NCBI RefSeq assembly: GCF_017329615.1
Contig: NZ_JAFMTW010000022.1
Coordinates: 1 to 58,269, forward strand
DNA length: 58,269 nt
Source of the DNA: Alicyclobacillus suci
GTDB lineage: Bacteria; Bacillota; Bacilli; Alicyclobacillales; Alicyclobacillaceae
Direction of reading: 5' to 3'
In this document: positions 36,196 to 44,871 of the stretch, piece by piece
How the letters are laid out: every line of letters starts with the position of its first letter
Numbering within the stretch: position 1 is the first letter of the stretch
The notes under the pieces: generated by a model
Told to the model about the DNA's origin: nothing
Databases searched by the model: none
Seen by the model: the letters and a program-made list of their open reading frames with translations, nothing else
Position numbers and translations under genes: made by a program

Positions 36196-37695
36196 ATGCT
36201 CAAACAGGTTCCAGAGGTGAAAGACCAGGCCATCAGCTCGAAACTAGAGGACAACGTCACGTACCTCAATAACCTCCTGGGCGTAGGAACCACGTGGGAT
36301 GTTATCGCAAAGCCGTTTAAGTTCGGACGACTCAACATGATGTCGTACGTGGCCAACGGATTCTTCCTGACGATGAACGTGGTCATGATTTTGGAGAACG
36401 TCCAGGCGACGATTGAAGCGTTCGAGAAAAAGCACGAGAATGAAGATTACACACTCGATCAACTGGTCGCTTACCTGAATACGAACGTGTCGTTCGTTCA
36501 GGTTCAGGTGTTTGACAAGATGACAGATGCGGTGCGTTTTATCTTGTCTGGCCCACTCATGATTTTCATCGACGGGTATGATAAAGCCGTCATGATTGAC
36601 ACCCGTATTTACCCGATGCGAAGCATCACGCAACCGACCATAGAACGCGTCGCGCGCGGGAGTCACGATGGATTTACTGAGACGATGTTGATGAACACCA
36701 GTATGATTCGACGTCGCTTGCGTGACCCGAGGTTGCGTGTAGAATTGATGCAAATTGGAGATCGCGGTCAGAATGACGTATCCCTGCTATATTTGAAGGA
36801 TGTTGTCGATGAAGATTTGGTTAAGCAAGTACGGCAGAAGCTGCAGTCCATTGACACGGGTGCGCTCGTCATGGGTGAGCAGCAAGTCATCGACTACATT
36901 GGGAAAATCAAATGGAATCCATACCCGATTGCGCGGTACACTGAGCGACCGGACGTGGCGAGTACGGCGTTGATTGAAGGCCATGTCGTGATTGTAGTGG
37001 ATAACACGCCAGAGGTCATCATCGCGCCGACGACGTTTTGGCAGCATATGCAACATCCGCAGGAATACCACTCATATCCGATGATAGGGACATATCTGCG
37101 CTGGCTGATTGCGTTCGCGGTGTTTATGAGCATCTTTTTACCAGGGTTATTCCTCGTCGTCAACGCGCATCCGCACTGGGTGCCAAAGTGGGGTGCGTTC
37201 TTTCTCGCGAATCGACATGATCCGCTGCCGCTGTGGGCACAGTTGCTTGTGGCCGAAGTGGCACTTGACATCCTGCGACTCGCGGTTATCAATATCCCGA
37301 CCGTGATGGCGTCAGCAGTCGGTATTGTGGCAGCTTTGCTGTTTGGTCAATTTGCCACGACGATTCAGTTACTGCAACCTGAGGTATTGGTGTATATGGG
37401 GTTTGTCATGATGGCGCAATACGCGACATCGTCGTATGAACTAGGTAGTGCCAACCAAATGGCGCGGTTCTGGATTTTGGGTTGGACGGCCATATTAGGC
37501 GCAATTGGTTTTGGCGTGTCGATTGTCATCTGGTTCATTGTCTTGGCCACCACGAAGACATTTGGCAAACCATATTTGTGGCCGTTGATTCCGTTTAAGT
37601 GGAAGAACGGCATGACCGATATACTCGTTCGTTGGCCGAGTAATCGGTTAGGCGGCGTTCCATCTATTCTCCGAAGGAAACGCGGTCGCGCTTAA
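36196..37695 (+). CDS. SpoVAF-like GerA-family spore germination protein
   Basis: A 499-aa membrane protein of the GerA A-subunit family. The soluble N-terminal part (about 1-300) contains PMRSITQPTIERVARGSHDG and ETMLMNTSMIRRRLRDP, and four to six transmembrane helices follow (about 300-460). The overall form matches SpoVAF, which in B. subtilis lies in the spoVA operon and helps germination. Here it stands alone without gerB/gerC partners or spoVA genes, directly before spoVK. It is likely expressed in the forespore. A terminator follows. Confidence 0.85.
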   Translation: MLKQVPEVKDQAISSKLEDNVTYLNNLLGVGTTWDVIAKPFKFGRLNMMSYVANGFFLTMNVVMILENVQATIEAFEKKHENEDYTLDQLVAYLNTNVSFVQVQVFDKMTDAVRFILSGPLMIFIDGYDKAVMIDTRIYPMRSITQPTIERVARGSHDGFTETMLMNTSMIRRRLRDPRLRVELMQIGDRGQNDVSLLYLKDVVDEDLVKQVRQKLQSIDTGALVMGEQQVIDYIGKIKWNPYPIARYTERPDVASTALIEGHVVIVVDNTPEVIIAPTTFWQHMQHPQEYHSYPMIGTYLRWLIAFAVFMSIFLPGLFLVVNAHPHWVPKWGAFFLANRHDPLPLWAQLLVAEVALDILRLAVINIPTVMASAVGIVAALLFGQFATTIQLLQPEVLVYMGFVMMAQYATSSYELGSANQMARFWILGWTAILGAIGFGVSIVIWFIVLATTKTFGKPYLWPLIPFKWKNGMTDILVRWPSNRLGGVPSILRRKRGRA

Positions 37696-37710
37696 ATCGT
37701 GATTGGGCAT

Positions 37711-37745
37711 GAAACACTCTGGGGTGGGCCCAGGGTGTTTCATTT
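37711..37745 (+). terminator. Terminator after the spoVAF-like gene
   Basis: A 13-bp stem with two G-T pairs (37711-37723 with 37729-37741) followed by ATTTTG. It separates the spoVAF-like gene from spoVK. Confidence 0.85.
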
Positions 37746-37834
37746 TGTTCTGGGCCATCACCCATATTTGGGCCCCTGCATAGGTTGAGGTGTTGGTCCG
37801 CTCGGGCAAACACGTCAAACGAAGAGGTGGTCAA

Positions 37835-38581
37835 ATGAAACCGAGCAACCGAAACCAGCGCAAACCGATACACTCAACTACGTTGTCGCAACAGATTATT
37901 CAGGATTACGAACAGGGGCAAATCGCTTTATCAGAAGCGCTTCAACAACTCTCGGGGCAGCACGCGACCCCGTCACAGGGCCGGTCGCAAGTGGACAAAT
38001 CAAGGTTGTTGGGCCTGTTGACCGAACTGGATGAACTTGTGGGCTTAGATGAAGTGAAGCGGGTCGTTCGCGAGATTTTCGCGTATGTGTTCGTACAGCA
38101 GGCGCGAATACGGCACCATTTAAAGGCCGACCCCATTGTCCTGCACATGGTGTTTCTAGGCAACCCAGGCACTGGCAAGACGACTGTCGCCCGGATTCTC
38201 GCGCGGTTGTTTCACGAGTGCGGCTTACTTTCACAGGGGCACTTGGTGGAAGTCGAACGGGCTGACCTAGTTGGCGAATATATCGGTCACACCGCTCAAA
38301 AAACGCGGGATTTGATTAAAAAAGCGCTCGGTGGTGTGTTGTTTATCGACGAGGCGTACTCCCTTGCGCGAGGCGGTGAAAAGGACTTTGGCCGCGAAGC
38401 AATTGACTGCCTGGTGAAGACCAGTGTTGAAAATATAAGATTGGATGTCACTTGCCAGTCGGATTGGACGCCTAGGAACTCATCCAAACGGACTAACTGC
38501 CGACCGTTATTGTGGACTAGTGAAAATGCCCCGACTGTGCTATATCCCGAATCCCCGAAGCATGCCACAATAATCCCGTAG
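37835..38581 (+). CDS. spoVK: SpoVK AAA+ ATPase, N-terminal part of a split gene
   Basis: SpoVK is a mother-cell AAA+ ATPase required for spore maturation. ATG 37835 follows GAGGTGG. Residues 1-194 hold the N-terminal region, Walker A GNPGTGKT (109-116) and Walker B VLFIDEAY (about 168-175), ending EAIDCLV. SpoVK homology stops at about 38416-38419. The open frame then continues with 54 unrelated residues to 38581. Sensor and C-terminal lid parts are missing here and lie at 51672-52079. Joined at the shared AA (38417-38418 and 51672-51673) the frame encodes 329 aa, near the 322 of B. subtilis. The truncated form should be inactive, since it lacks the rest of the AAA+ core. Confidence 0.93.
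   Translation: MKPSNRNQRKPIHSTTLSQQIIQDYEQGQIALSEALQQLSGQHATPSQGRSQVDKSRLLGLLTELDELVGLDEVKRVVREIFAYVFVQQARIRHHLKADPIVLHMVFLGNPGTGKTTVARILARLFHECGLLSQGHLVEVERADLVGEYIGHTAQKTRDLIKKALGGVLFIDEAYSLARGGEKDFGREAIDCLVKTSVENIRLDVTCQSDWTPRNSSKRTNCRPLLWTSENAPTVLYPESPKHATIIP
38411..38429. other. attL of the spoVK element
   Basis: spoVK-side CTGGTG, crossover AA (38417-38418), then the element arm GACCAGTGTTG (38419-38429). This arm is the exact reverse complement of CAACACTGGTC at 51661-51671, so the excised circle has an attP with perfect 11-bp arms around AA. Confidence 0.9.
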
Positions 38582-38628
38582 TCTCCAGCAAGGTTACCTC
38601 CCTAAGGTACCTCCTTGCACTGCCGTTT

Positions 38629-38655
38629 GAGTCGCAGCGATGCGGCTCTTTTTTT
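38629..38655 (+). terminator. Intrinsic terminator inside the left end of the spoVK element
   Basis: An 8-bp stem (38629-38636 with 38641-38648, one G-T pair) followed by seven T. It would end transcripts coming from the spoVK promoter in the integrated state and so insulate the quinol oxidase operon. Confidence 0.88.
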
Positions 38656-38973
38656 ATGCTTCGTTGTCCGTACTTCGATGTCTCGTCCCCCCATTCGCCA
38701 CGTCCAGCCACCAGTCAGTCGAGCGTGTTTGTTACAAGGTGGGATGATTCGACGAGTGCGCATGTTGCTTCTGTCTATTTTTGTCGATAGTCTTTCCGGA
38801 CTACATGTCAGGCGGTATGGATTGACTAGTTGAAATGGGCGTTTTGTGTCTGCCTGCTCGATTTCGACACCGCTACGATATGGTTGTTGATTGTCTAGCG
38901 AAAAGCCGCACCGCTTTAGGGGTAGGGCGATGCGGCTGACGCAAGACGTCTTTTGGGAAAGGGGAGTGCACAA
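38656..38973. other. Leader region of the quinol oxidase operon
   Basis: No gene is evident. A hairpin AGCCGCA (38904-38910) with TGCGGCT (38931-38937), extended by CGC/GCG, sits just upstream of the qoxA ribosome-binding site. The 11-mer GCGATGCGGCT occurs both here (38927-38937) and in the terminator at 38637-38647, so AGCCGCA could pair with either copy. No clear sigma-A promoter could be fixed. Confidence 0.5.
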
Positions 38974-39930
38974 ATGAGCGGACAGCTGTGGCGTCGTTTG
39001 CGCAGCGTATTCTTGGTTGCCGGAACCAGCATCTTGTTCGCTACCGGCTGTGGATCCAAGTATTTTGTTTTACATCCTGCTGGGCCTGTTGCGCAAAAGG
39101 AACTACACGTAATTGAGTGGTCTGCTATCTTAACGCTAATTGTGATTGTACCGACGCTTGTTTTACTTGCTGTCATCGTTTGGCGGTATCGCGATAAGCC
39201 AGGGAACAAAGCGCGCTACACACCGGAGTGGTCAGAGAGCAAGAAACTGGAGTTTGTCTGGTGGGGCATTCCGATTCTGATTATCGCGATTCTCGGCGCG
39301 TACACCGGCAAGGTCACATTCGCGTTAACACAGCCGCCACAAAAGGATGCTAAGCCTATCACGATTTACGTGACATCGCTTGATTGGAAATGGCTGTTTC
39401 AGTACCCCGGCCAAAAAGTGGCGACCGTGAATTACGTCGAAATTCCGACGGGTGTCCCGGTCAATTTCGAATTGACATCCGATGCTCCGATGAATTCATT
39501 TTGGGTTCCAAGTCTCGGTGGACAAGAGTACACGATGCCAGGGATGGCGACGCGGCTTTGGCTTGAAGCAGATAAGGGCGGTACATATTACGGCCATGGC
39601 GCGAACTTTACGGGCAAAGGGTTTGCCGATATGTCGTTTAGCGTCATTGCGACGTCCCAGTCTCAATTTAACCAGTGGGTTAGTCAAGTGAAAGCTGCGT
39701 CACCCGCCTTGACGAAGGCAACGTATCAGAAATTGAAACAACCGAGCACAGTGGGAAAAATTTCTTATTCGTCTTTCCCGCCCAATTTGTTTAATGACAC
39801 GATTTGGGCCGAGGGTGGCCAGTACATGCAAAATGCGATGCCCAGCAATTCGAGTACCGTCGCGACACCGACAAACGGTGCGATGTCTGGCATGGCTGGT
39901 ATGAATCAGGACCAGAAAGACGCGAAGTAA
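38974..39930 (+). CDS. qoxA: Quinol oxidase subunit II (QoxA/CyoA type)
   Basis: Subunit II of a heme-copper terminal oxidase, a membrane-anchored lipoprotein (lipobox FATGC, Cys26) with two helices and an outer cupredoxin domain. The segment SFWVPSLGGQEYTMPGM matches QoxA. The CuA ligand motif C-x3-C of cytochrome c oxidases is absent; the corresponding region reads ANFTGKGFADMSF. So electrons come from quinol, not cytochrome c. ATG 38974 follows AAAGGGGAG. The C-terminal tail is Met/Asn/Ser-rich. First gene of a five-gene operon in the order of E. coli cyoABCDE. Confidence 0.88.
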   Translation: MSGQLWRRLRSVFLVAGTSILFATGCGSKYFVLHPAGPVAQKELHVIEWSAILTLIVIVPTLVLLAVIVWRYRDKPGNKARYTPEWSESKKLEFVWWGIPILIIAILGAYTGKVTFALTQPPQKDAKPITIYVTSLDWKWLFQYPGQKVATVNYVEIPTGVPVNFELTSDAPMNSFWVPSLGGQEYTMPGMATRLWLEADKGGTYYGHGANFTGKGFADMSFSVIATSQSQFNQWVSQVKAASPALTKATYQKLKQPSTVGKISYSSFPPNLFNDTIWAEGGQYMQNAMPSNSSTVATPTNGAMSGMAGMNQDQKDAK

Positions 39931-39959
39931 ACCGTTCAAAGAGGAAGGAGAGATGCCTC

Positions 39960-41930
39960 GTGCCTACTGCGCTCAAGCATTTTGCAGATACGTATCTCAT
40001 GTGGAATGAGGGGTATTTGATTTGGATTTCCGACGCGCTGATTGTCCTCACGGTGATTGGCATCGTTGGAGCGCTCACGTACTTGAAGAAATGGCGCTGG
40101 CTGTGGGATAACTGGTTGACGACAGTTGATCACAAAAAGATTGGGATTATGTACTTAATCGCGGCGTTGTTGATGTTTTTCCGTGGCGGGGTGGACGCCC
40201 TGCTGCTGCGCACACAGTTGGCGCAGCCCGGCGAACACTTTCTTGATGCGGAACACTATGACCAAATCTTTACCACGCACGGAACCATCATGATTTTGTT
40301 TATGGCGATGCCGTTTCTCTTTGCGTTATTCAATATCGTGGTGCCATTGCAAATTGGCGCGCGCGATGTCGCGTTTCCATATCTGAACGCAATTAGTTTT
40401 TGGCTGTTTTTCTTTGGCGCAATGCTCTTTAATCTGTCATTTGTGTTCGGTGGGTCGCCAGATGCTGGCTGGACCAGTTACCCACCACTGACGGAACTCG
40501 GGTTCGACCCCGGTCCAGGCGAGAACTATTACCTGCTTGGCGTCCAGATTTCGGGTATCGGGAGTATCGCGACAGGGATTAACTTCATCGCGACCATCCT
40601 CAAGATGCGCGCTCCTGGTATGAAATTGATGCGGATGCCATTGTTTACGTGGTCGACGCTTGGTTCTTGTCTCATCATTATCTTTGCCTTCCCGGCACTG
40701 TCTGTGTCATTGGCGCTGTTAATGCTCGACAGAGTGGTTGGCACACACTTCTTCACGATGATGCACGGCGGAAATCCGATGATGTTCATCAACCTGTTCT
40801 GGGTCTGGGGTCACCCTGAGGTGTATATTGTCGTGTTACCCGCCTTCGGCGTCTACTCAGAAGTAGTCGCCACATTTACGCGCAAGCGCATTTTTGGTTA
40901 TTCGTCGATGGTCGCATCCCTCATGTTGATTACGGTCATCAGTTACTTTGTGTGGGCGCACCACTTTTTCACGATGGGCGCTGGCGCCGATGTCAATACG
41001 TTCTTCGCCGTCGCTTCCATGGCCGTGGGTATTCCAACGGGTGTGAAGGTGTTCAACTGGCTCTTTACCATGTTCCGCGGCCGTATTCGTGTCACTTTGC
41101 CGATGTTGTGGACGCTCGGATTCATCCCGAACTTCGCTATTGGCGGCGCGACGGGTGTTATGCTCGCTGCTGCCCCAGGGGATTACCAGTATCACAACAG
41201 TTATTTCCTTATTGCTCACTTCCACCAAATGCTCATTGGCGGTGTGGTGAACGGCATGCTCGCGGGGATGTATTATTGGTGGCCGAAGATGTTTGGGTTT
41301 AGGCTCAACGAACGGTTGGGTAAGTGGGCGTTCTGGATTTTCAACATTGGGTTCTACATTTGCTTCTTGCCGCAGTACGCACTTGGTTTCGAAGGTATGC
41401 AACGCCGGATGTACACGTATCCGACAGATATGGGCTGGGGGTCGCTCAATTTTGTATCCACCATTGGGGCTTACCTGATGGGCGTCGGATTTTTGTTCAT
41501 CGTCTGGCAGGTTCTCTACAGCTTGTTCCACATGGAGCGGGATACGACGGGGGATCCATGGGATGCTAGGACGCTTGAGTGGTCTTTGCCGTCACCGGTT
41601 CCGCATTACAATTTCGCCGTCATTCCGACGATTACTGAACGGGATGTCTGGTGGGCCGCAAAACAACGGGGAACCACGGATTTGCTTACTCCTTCAGCGG
41701 AGGACATCCAGGCAATTCATATGCCGAAAAATTCGGGTCGCCCATTTCTCATGGGGTTTGCATTCTTCGTCGCTGGATTTGGTTTTGTCTTCAATTGGTA
41801 TATCCTTGCGGTCATCGGCTTGGCCGGTGTTGCGTTGTGCATGATTCTACGGGCGTTAGAAGACCAAGACGAGTATGTGATTCCGGTGGAAGAAGTTCGC
41901 GAGACCGAAAGTGCATTGGGGAGGTTGTAA
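39960..41930 (+). CDS. qoxB: Quinol oxidase subunit I (QoxB/CyoB type)
   Basis: The catalytic subunit with heme and heme-copper centre. The 656-aa protein contains the CuB motif WGHPEVYIVVLPAFG with the cross-linked His-Tyr pair, the WAHHFFTMG di-histidine, and HFHQMLIGG with late heme ligands. It has 14 or more transmembrane helices. GTG 39960 follows GGAAGGAG; the longer frame into qoxA is not used. Confidence 0.94.
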   Translation: MPTALKHFADTYLMWNEGYLIWISDALIVLTVIGIVGALTYLKKWRWLWDNWLTTVDHKKIGIMYLIAALLMFFRGGVDALLLRTQLAQPGEHFLDAEHYDQIFTTHGTIMILFMAMPFLFALFNIVVPLQIGARDVAFPYLNAISFWLFFFGAMLFNLSFVFGGSPDAGWTSYPPLTELGFDPGPGENYYLLGVQISGIGSIATGINFIATILKMRAPGMKLMRMPLFTWSTLGSCLIIIFAFPALSVSLALLMLDRVVGTHFFTMMHGGNPMMFINLFWVWGHPEVYIVVLPAFGVYSEVVATFTRKRIFGYSSMVASLMLITVISYFVWAHHFFTMGAGADVNTFFAVASMAVGIPTGVKVFNWLFTMFRGRIRVTLPMLWTLGFIPNFAIGGATGVMLAAAPGDYQYHNSYFLIAHFHQMLIGGVVNGMLAGMYYWWPKMFGFRLNERLGKWAFWIFNIGFYICFLPQYALGFEGMQRRMYTYPTDMGWGSLNFVSTIGAYLMGVGFLFIVWQVLYSLFHMERDTTGDPWDARTLEWSLPSPVPHYNFAVIPTITERDVWWAAKQRGTTDLLTPSAEDIQAIHMPKNSGRPFLMGFAFFVAGFGFVFNWYILAVIGLAGVALCMILRALEDQDEYVIPVEEVRETESALGRL

Positions 41931-41931
41931 G

Positions 41932-42558
41932 ATGTCCGCGTTACAACATGCCATTACGGCTCATGCAGATGCAGATACGCCATTGGAGTATCAAAATCCA
42001 CATGAATCCGTGAAAATCACGGGCTTCTGGATATTCATGGCTACGGATATGTTGCTTTTTGGCTGTTTGTTTGCGACGTATCTGGTTTTGCGCACACATA
42101 CAGATGGTGGTCCAACCGCCCACCATCTGTTCGATATCCCTGGCTTTACCGCAGAGACATTTATTCTGCTCACCAGTAGCTTCACGGGCGGTTTGTCGAC
42201 GCTCGCCATGCGACTGGGCAAACGCAAACAAGTCATGGCCTGGCTGACGTTGACGATTCTTCTCGGCCTTGCTTTTATCGGACTGGAAGTTCAGGAATTT
42301 GCAGCAGATGTCGCAATTGGGGCGACGATGCAACGTAGCGCGTTTCTGTCGGCATTCTTCACGCTGGTCGGGACGCACGGGAGTCACGTGAGCATTGGCA
42401 TAGTTTGGATGGTTCTGACGTTCATTCAGATTGCCCGTCGCGGTCTCAACCAAAAGACCGCGCGCAAGTTGTTTATCGTCAACTTATACTGGCATTTCTT
42501 GGATGTTGTGTGGGTCTTTATCTTCACAATCGTGTATTTGTCTGGGGTGGTGATGTGA
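41932..42558 (+). CDS. qoxC: Quinol oxidase subunit III (QoxC/CyoC type)
   Basis: A 208-aa five-helix membrane subunit (GFWIFMATDMLLFGCLFATY, GTHGSHVSIGIVWM, YWHFLDVVWVFIF). The E-rich and H-containing segments are typical of subunit III. ATG 41932 follows GGGGAGG and lies directly at the qoxB stop. Confidence 0.93.
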   Translation: MSALQHAITAHADADTPLEYQNPHESVKITGFWIFMATDMLLFGCLFATYLVLRTHTDGGPTAHHLFDIPGFTAETFILLTSSFTGGLSTLAMRLGKRKQVMAWLTLTILLGLAFIGLEVQEFAADVAIGATMQRSAFLSAFFTLVGTHGSHVSIGIVWMVLTFIQIARRGLNQKTARKLFIVNLYWHFLDVVWVFIFTIVYLSGVVM

Positions 42559-42559
42559 T

Positions 42560-42883
42560 ATGTCAACCGTTCAAACGGGGGGTACGCACAAGTCGCATTC
42601 GCCCAAGATATATATTCTTGGGTATCTGTTATCGCTTGTCCTGACTGCGATTTCGTTCGTGCTGGCGCTTACGCACAGTATGCATGTCGGTCCATTGATT
42701 GTCCTTTTGACTATCCTTGGCGCATTGCAAATTTTTGTCCAACTGTTTTTCTTTATGCACATCACGGAGGGAGACGGACCTCCGTTTCACTCCGTGCTCT
42801 TGTTGTTGGGGTTGATTTTTACGTTCGCCGTCGCCTTGATGTCCGTCTGGATTATGGCTTTTGGTACGAATGTGAGTTACTAA
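42560..42883 (+). CDS. qoxD: Quinol oxidase subunit IV (QoxD/CyoD type)
   Basis: A 107-aa protein with three predicted helices (YLLSLVLTAISFVLAL, IVLLTILGALQIFVQLFFFM). The HI segment after the second helix, FFFMHITEGDGP, is typical of CyoD/QoxD. It starts one base after qoxC ends. Confidence 0.9.
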   Translation: MSTVQTGGTHKSHSPKIYILGYLLSLVLTAISFVLALTHSMHVGPLIVLLTILGALQIFVQLFFFMHITEGDGPPFHSVLLLLGLIFTFAVALMSVWIMAFGTNVSY

Positions 42884-42914
42884 ATGATTGCCTGGGGGAA
42901 AGGTGGAGTTGGCA

Positions 42915-43841
42915 ATGGGTTTCGCAAAGCAACCGTCGGTGACGGGCAAGTCTGAGGTGTTCGGATACCCAGATGTAAGGGCGGTGGCCAAAGCCTATAT
43001 TGCTTTGACGAAGCCGCGTATTATGTTGTTTCTCTTGTTTACGGCCTATTGTGCGATGGTGGTTGCGCAAGCGGGGATTCCCGATTTGCGCACCACGGTC
43101 GTGGGGCTTGGGGGATTAGCTTTATCTTCCGGCGGTGGGGCCGCCCTCAATATGTGGTATGACCGCGATATTGACGCCGTGATGCACCGAACGGCGAATC
43201 GGCCGATTCCTTCAGGACTGGTGAAACCGTGGCACGCATTGGCGATAGGGGTCAGCTTGGGCGCGTTGTCTTGTGTCGTGCTCGCACTTTGGTGCAACTT
43301 GCTAACGGCTAGTTTATCCATGGCAGGGTATCTGTATTACGCCGCGATTTACACCATGTGGCTCAAGCGGAAAACACCACAAAATATCGTCATTGGCGGT
43401 GGCGCTGGCGCTTTTCCGCCACTGGTCGGCTGGGCCGCGGTAACTGGGCATCAGAGTTTCGCAGCTTGGGCGATGTTTGCTGTCATTTTTTTGTGGACAC
43501 CGGCCCATTTTTGGGCCCTCGCGTTGTACAAGAACGAAGATTATGCACGCGCTGGAATCCCGATGATGCCAGTGGTTCGCGGTGCCCGTACGACAAAGCG
43601 GCAGATGGTCATCTATACCGCACTCATGGTCATGGCATCTTGGATTTTGGTCGGTGCGGTTCAGGAACAAGTATTTTATATGATTGCCGCCACGGCCATC
43701 GGCTGTGTCTTTCTCCGATTGACCATTTGTTTGCTTCGGCGACAGACAGATGACGAGGGTCTGGCGAAACAGACCTTTTTCTTGTCATTGATGTATCTCC
43801 CAGCGGTGTTCGCTGTGATGGTCGTCTGTGCCCTATTATGA
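42915..43841 (+). CDS. ctaB: Protoheme IX farnesyltransferase (heme O synthase)
   Basis: Attaches a farnesyl group to heme B, giving heme O for the oxidase. The 308-aa UbiA-family protein has the first Asp-rich motif NMWYDRDIDAVMHRTANRP and the second region ALYKNEDYARAGIPMMP, within about eight helices. ATG 42915 follows AAGGTGGAG. It completes the cyoABCDE-like operon, so the cargo is self-sufficient for making the oxidase, except for heme A synthase if heme A is used. Confidence 0.95.
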   Translation: MGFAKQPSVTGKSEVFGYPDVRAVAKAYIALTKPRIMLFLLFTAYCAMVVAQAGIPDLRTTVVGLGGLALSSGGGAALNMWYDRDIDAVMHRTANRPIPSGLVKPWHALAIGVSLGALSCVVLALWCNLLTASLSMAGYLYYAAIYTMWLKRKTPQNIVIGGGAGAFPPLVGWAAVTGHQSFAAWAMFAVIFLWTPAHFWALALYKNEDYARAGIPMMPVVRGARTTKRQMVIYTALMVMASWILVGAVQEQVFYMIAATAIGCVFLRLTICLLRRQTDDEGLAKQTFFLSLMYLPAVFAVMVVCALL

Positions 43842-44083
43842 AAACGGCAGACAGACGTGCAACGAGTACCGGCGTTCATTGGTGTAGGGGTATCGTCCTT
43901 CTTCGCCTTTGATTCTCAAGCATCGGGTGCTGATACGGATACAATCGTCAAAATGGTCCAGTTGAACTATATGCAACGCGCGATGGTCACGGTATGCTTT
44001 AAAGTTATCGGGCGGTATGATTCGGTGAAGGATTACCCGTTCCTTTAACGTAGGGCAGACGGTTTGACAGGAGGATATGAAAC

Positions 44084-44761
44084 ATGGATGGGAGCGCGTG
44101 CGGGACAATCCGCATTATGGTAGTAGATGATCATGAGTTGTTTCGCAGTGGCGTGTGCGGTTTATTAACGCGAATGGCCGACATGGATGTGGTGGCAGAA
44201 GCGGAAAATGGTTATGTTGCGCTGCAAAAATGTGAAAACATGACACCGGATGTCGTGTTGATGGATATTAACATGCCTGTGATGGATGGGTTAGAGGCGA
44301 CTCGGCAGATTAAGGCCGCATATCCCAATATAAAAATTTTGATTTTGACCGTGTCGGATACGGAGGAAATGCTCTTTAAAGCTATCAAATCCGGCGCGTC
44401 AGGATATGTGTTGAAGAATGCGGAACCAGCAGCGGTCATTGATGCCGTCCAACGGGTGAGCGCGGGCGAGCCGGTGATTCCGGGGAATTTGGCAATGCAA
44501 ATCATCACCGAGTTCTCTCGTCCGCAAGTGAAGCAGTCCACCGCGTCGCACCAATTACAACCGCTCACGGAGCGGGAAATCGATGTCTTGCGTCAATTGA
44601 GTACAGGTGCGAGCAATCGCGACATCGCGCAAGCGCTGTATATTAGTGAAAATACGGTTCGCAATCACGTGCGGAACATCCTTGAAAAACTTCATTTTAA
44701 AAACCGGGTTGAAGCGGCAGCGTATGCGTTGAGAGAGGGAATTGTCGTCGACAGCGAATGA
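44084..44761 (+). CDS. NarL/LuxR-type response regulator
   Basis: A 225-aa regulator with an acidic pocket (VVDDHEL), phospho-acceptor Asp61 in LMDINMPVMDGLEATRQ, and a C-terminal LuxR-type helix-turn-helix (LTEREIDVLRQLSTGASN, then ISENTVRNHVRNILEKL). ATG 44084 follows AGGAGG. It precedes a histidine kinase, but the kinase is of the sporulation/NtrB-like HisKA type and not a NarX-like partner, so pairing is uncertain. Confidence 0.93.
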   Translation: MDGSACGTIRIMVVDDHELFRSGVCGLLTRMADMDVVAEAENGYVALQKCENMTPDVVLMDINMPVMDGLEATRQIKAAYPNIKILILTVSDTEEMLFKAIKSGASGYVLKNAEPAAVIDAVQRVSAGEPVIPGNLAMQIITEFSRPQVKQSTASHQLQPLTEREIDVLRQLSTGASNRDIAQALYISENTVRNHVRNILEKLHFKNRVEAAAYALREGIVVDSE

Positions 44762-44871
44762 CACCAATCTGTAATGAGCGATTCCCTTTTCCTGTGATAT
44801 GATTAGCCCGTAATCAAAACATTGGACAGGTACCAATTGTCGTGGTACCGACTTAGAGGGGAACGCTTGCC

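Noticed and set aside
37755..37790. CATATTTG and CATAGGTT as a sigma-E promoter of spoVK
   Set aside because: The two elements are only about 10 bases apart, too close for a sigma-E promoter.
38974..39930. Annotation as cytochrome c oxidase subunit II (ctaC)
   Set aside because: The CuA motif with two Cys is missing and the flanking sequence matches QoxA/CyoA, so a quinol oxidase is the better call.
43857..44048. A 63-codon frame between heme O synthase and the response regulator
   Set aside because: No convincing ribosome-binding site or recognisable sequence; treated as intergenic.
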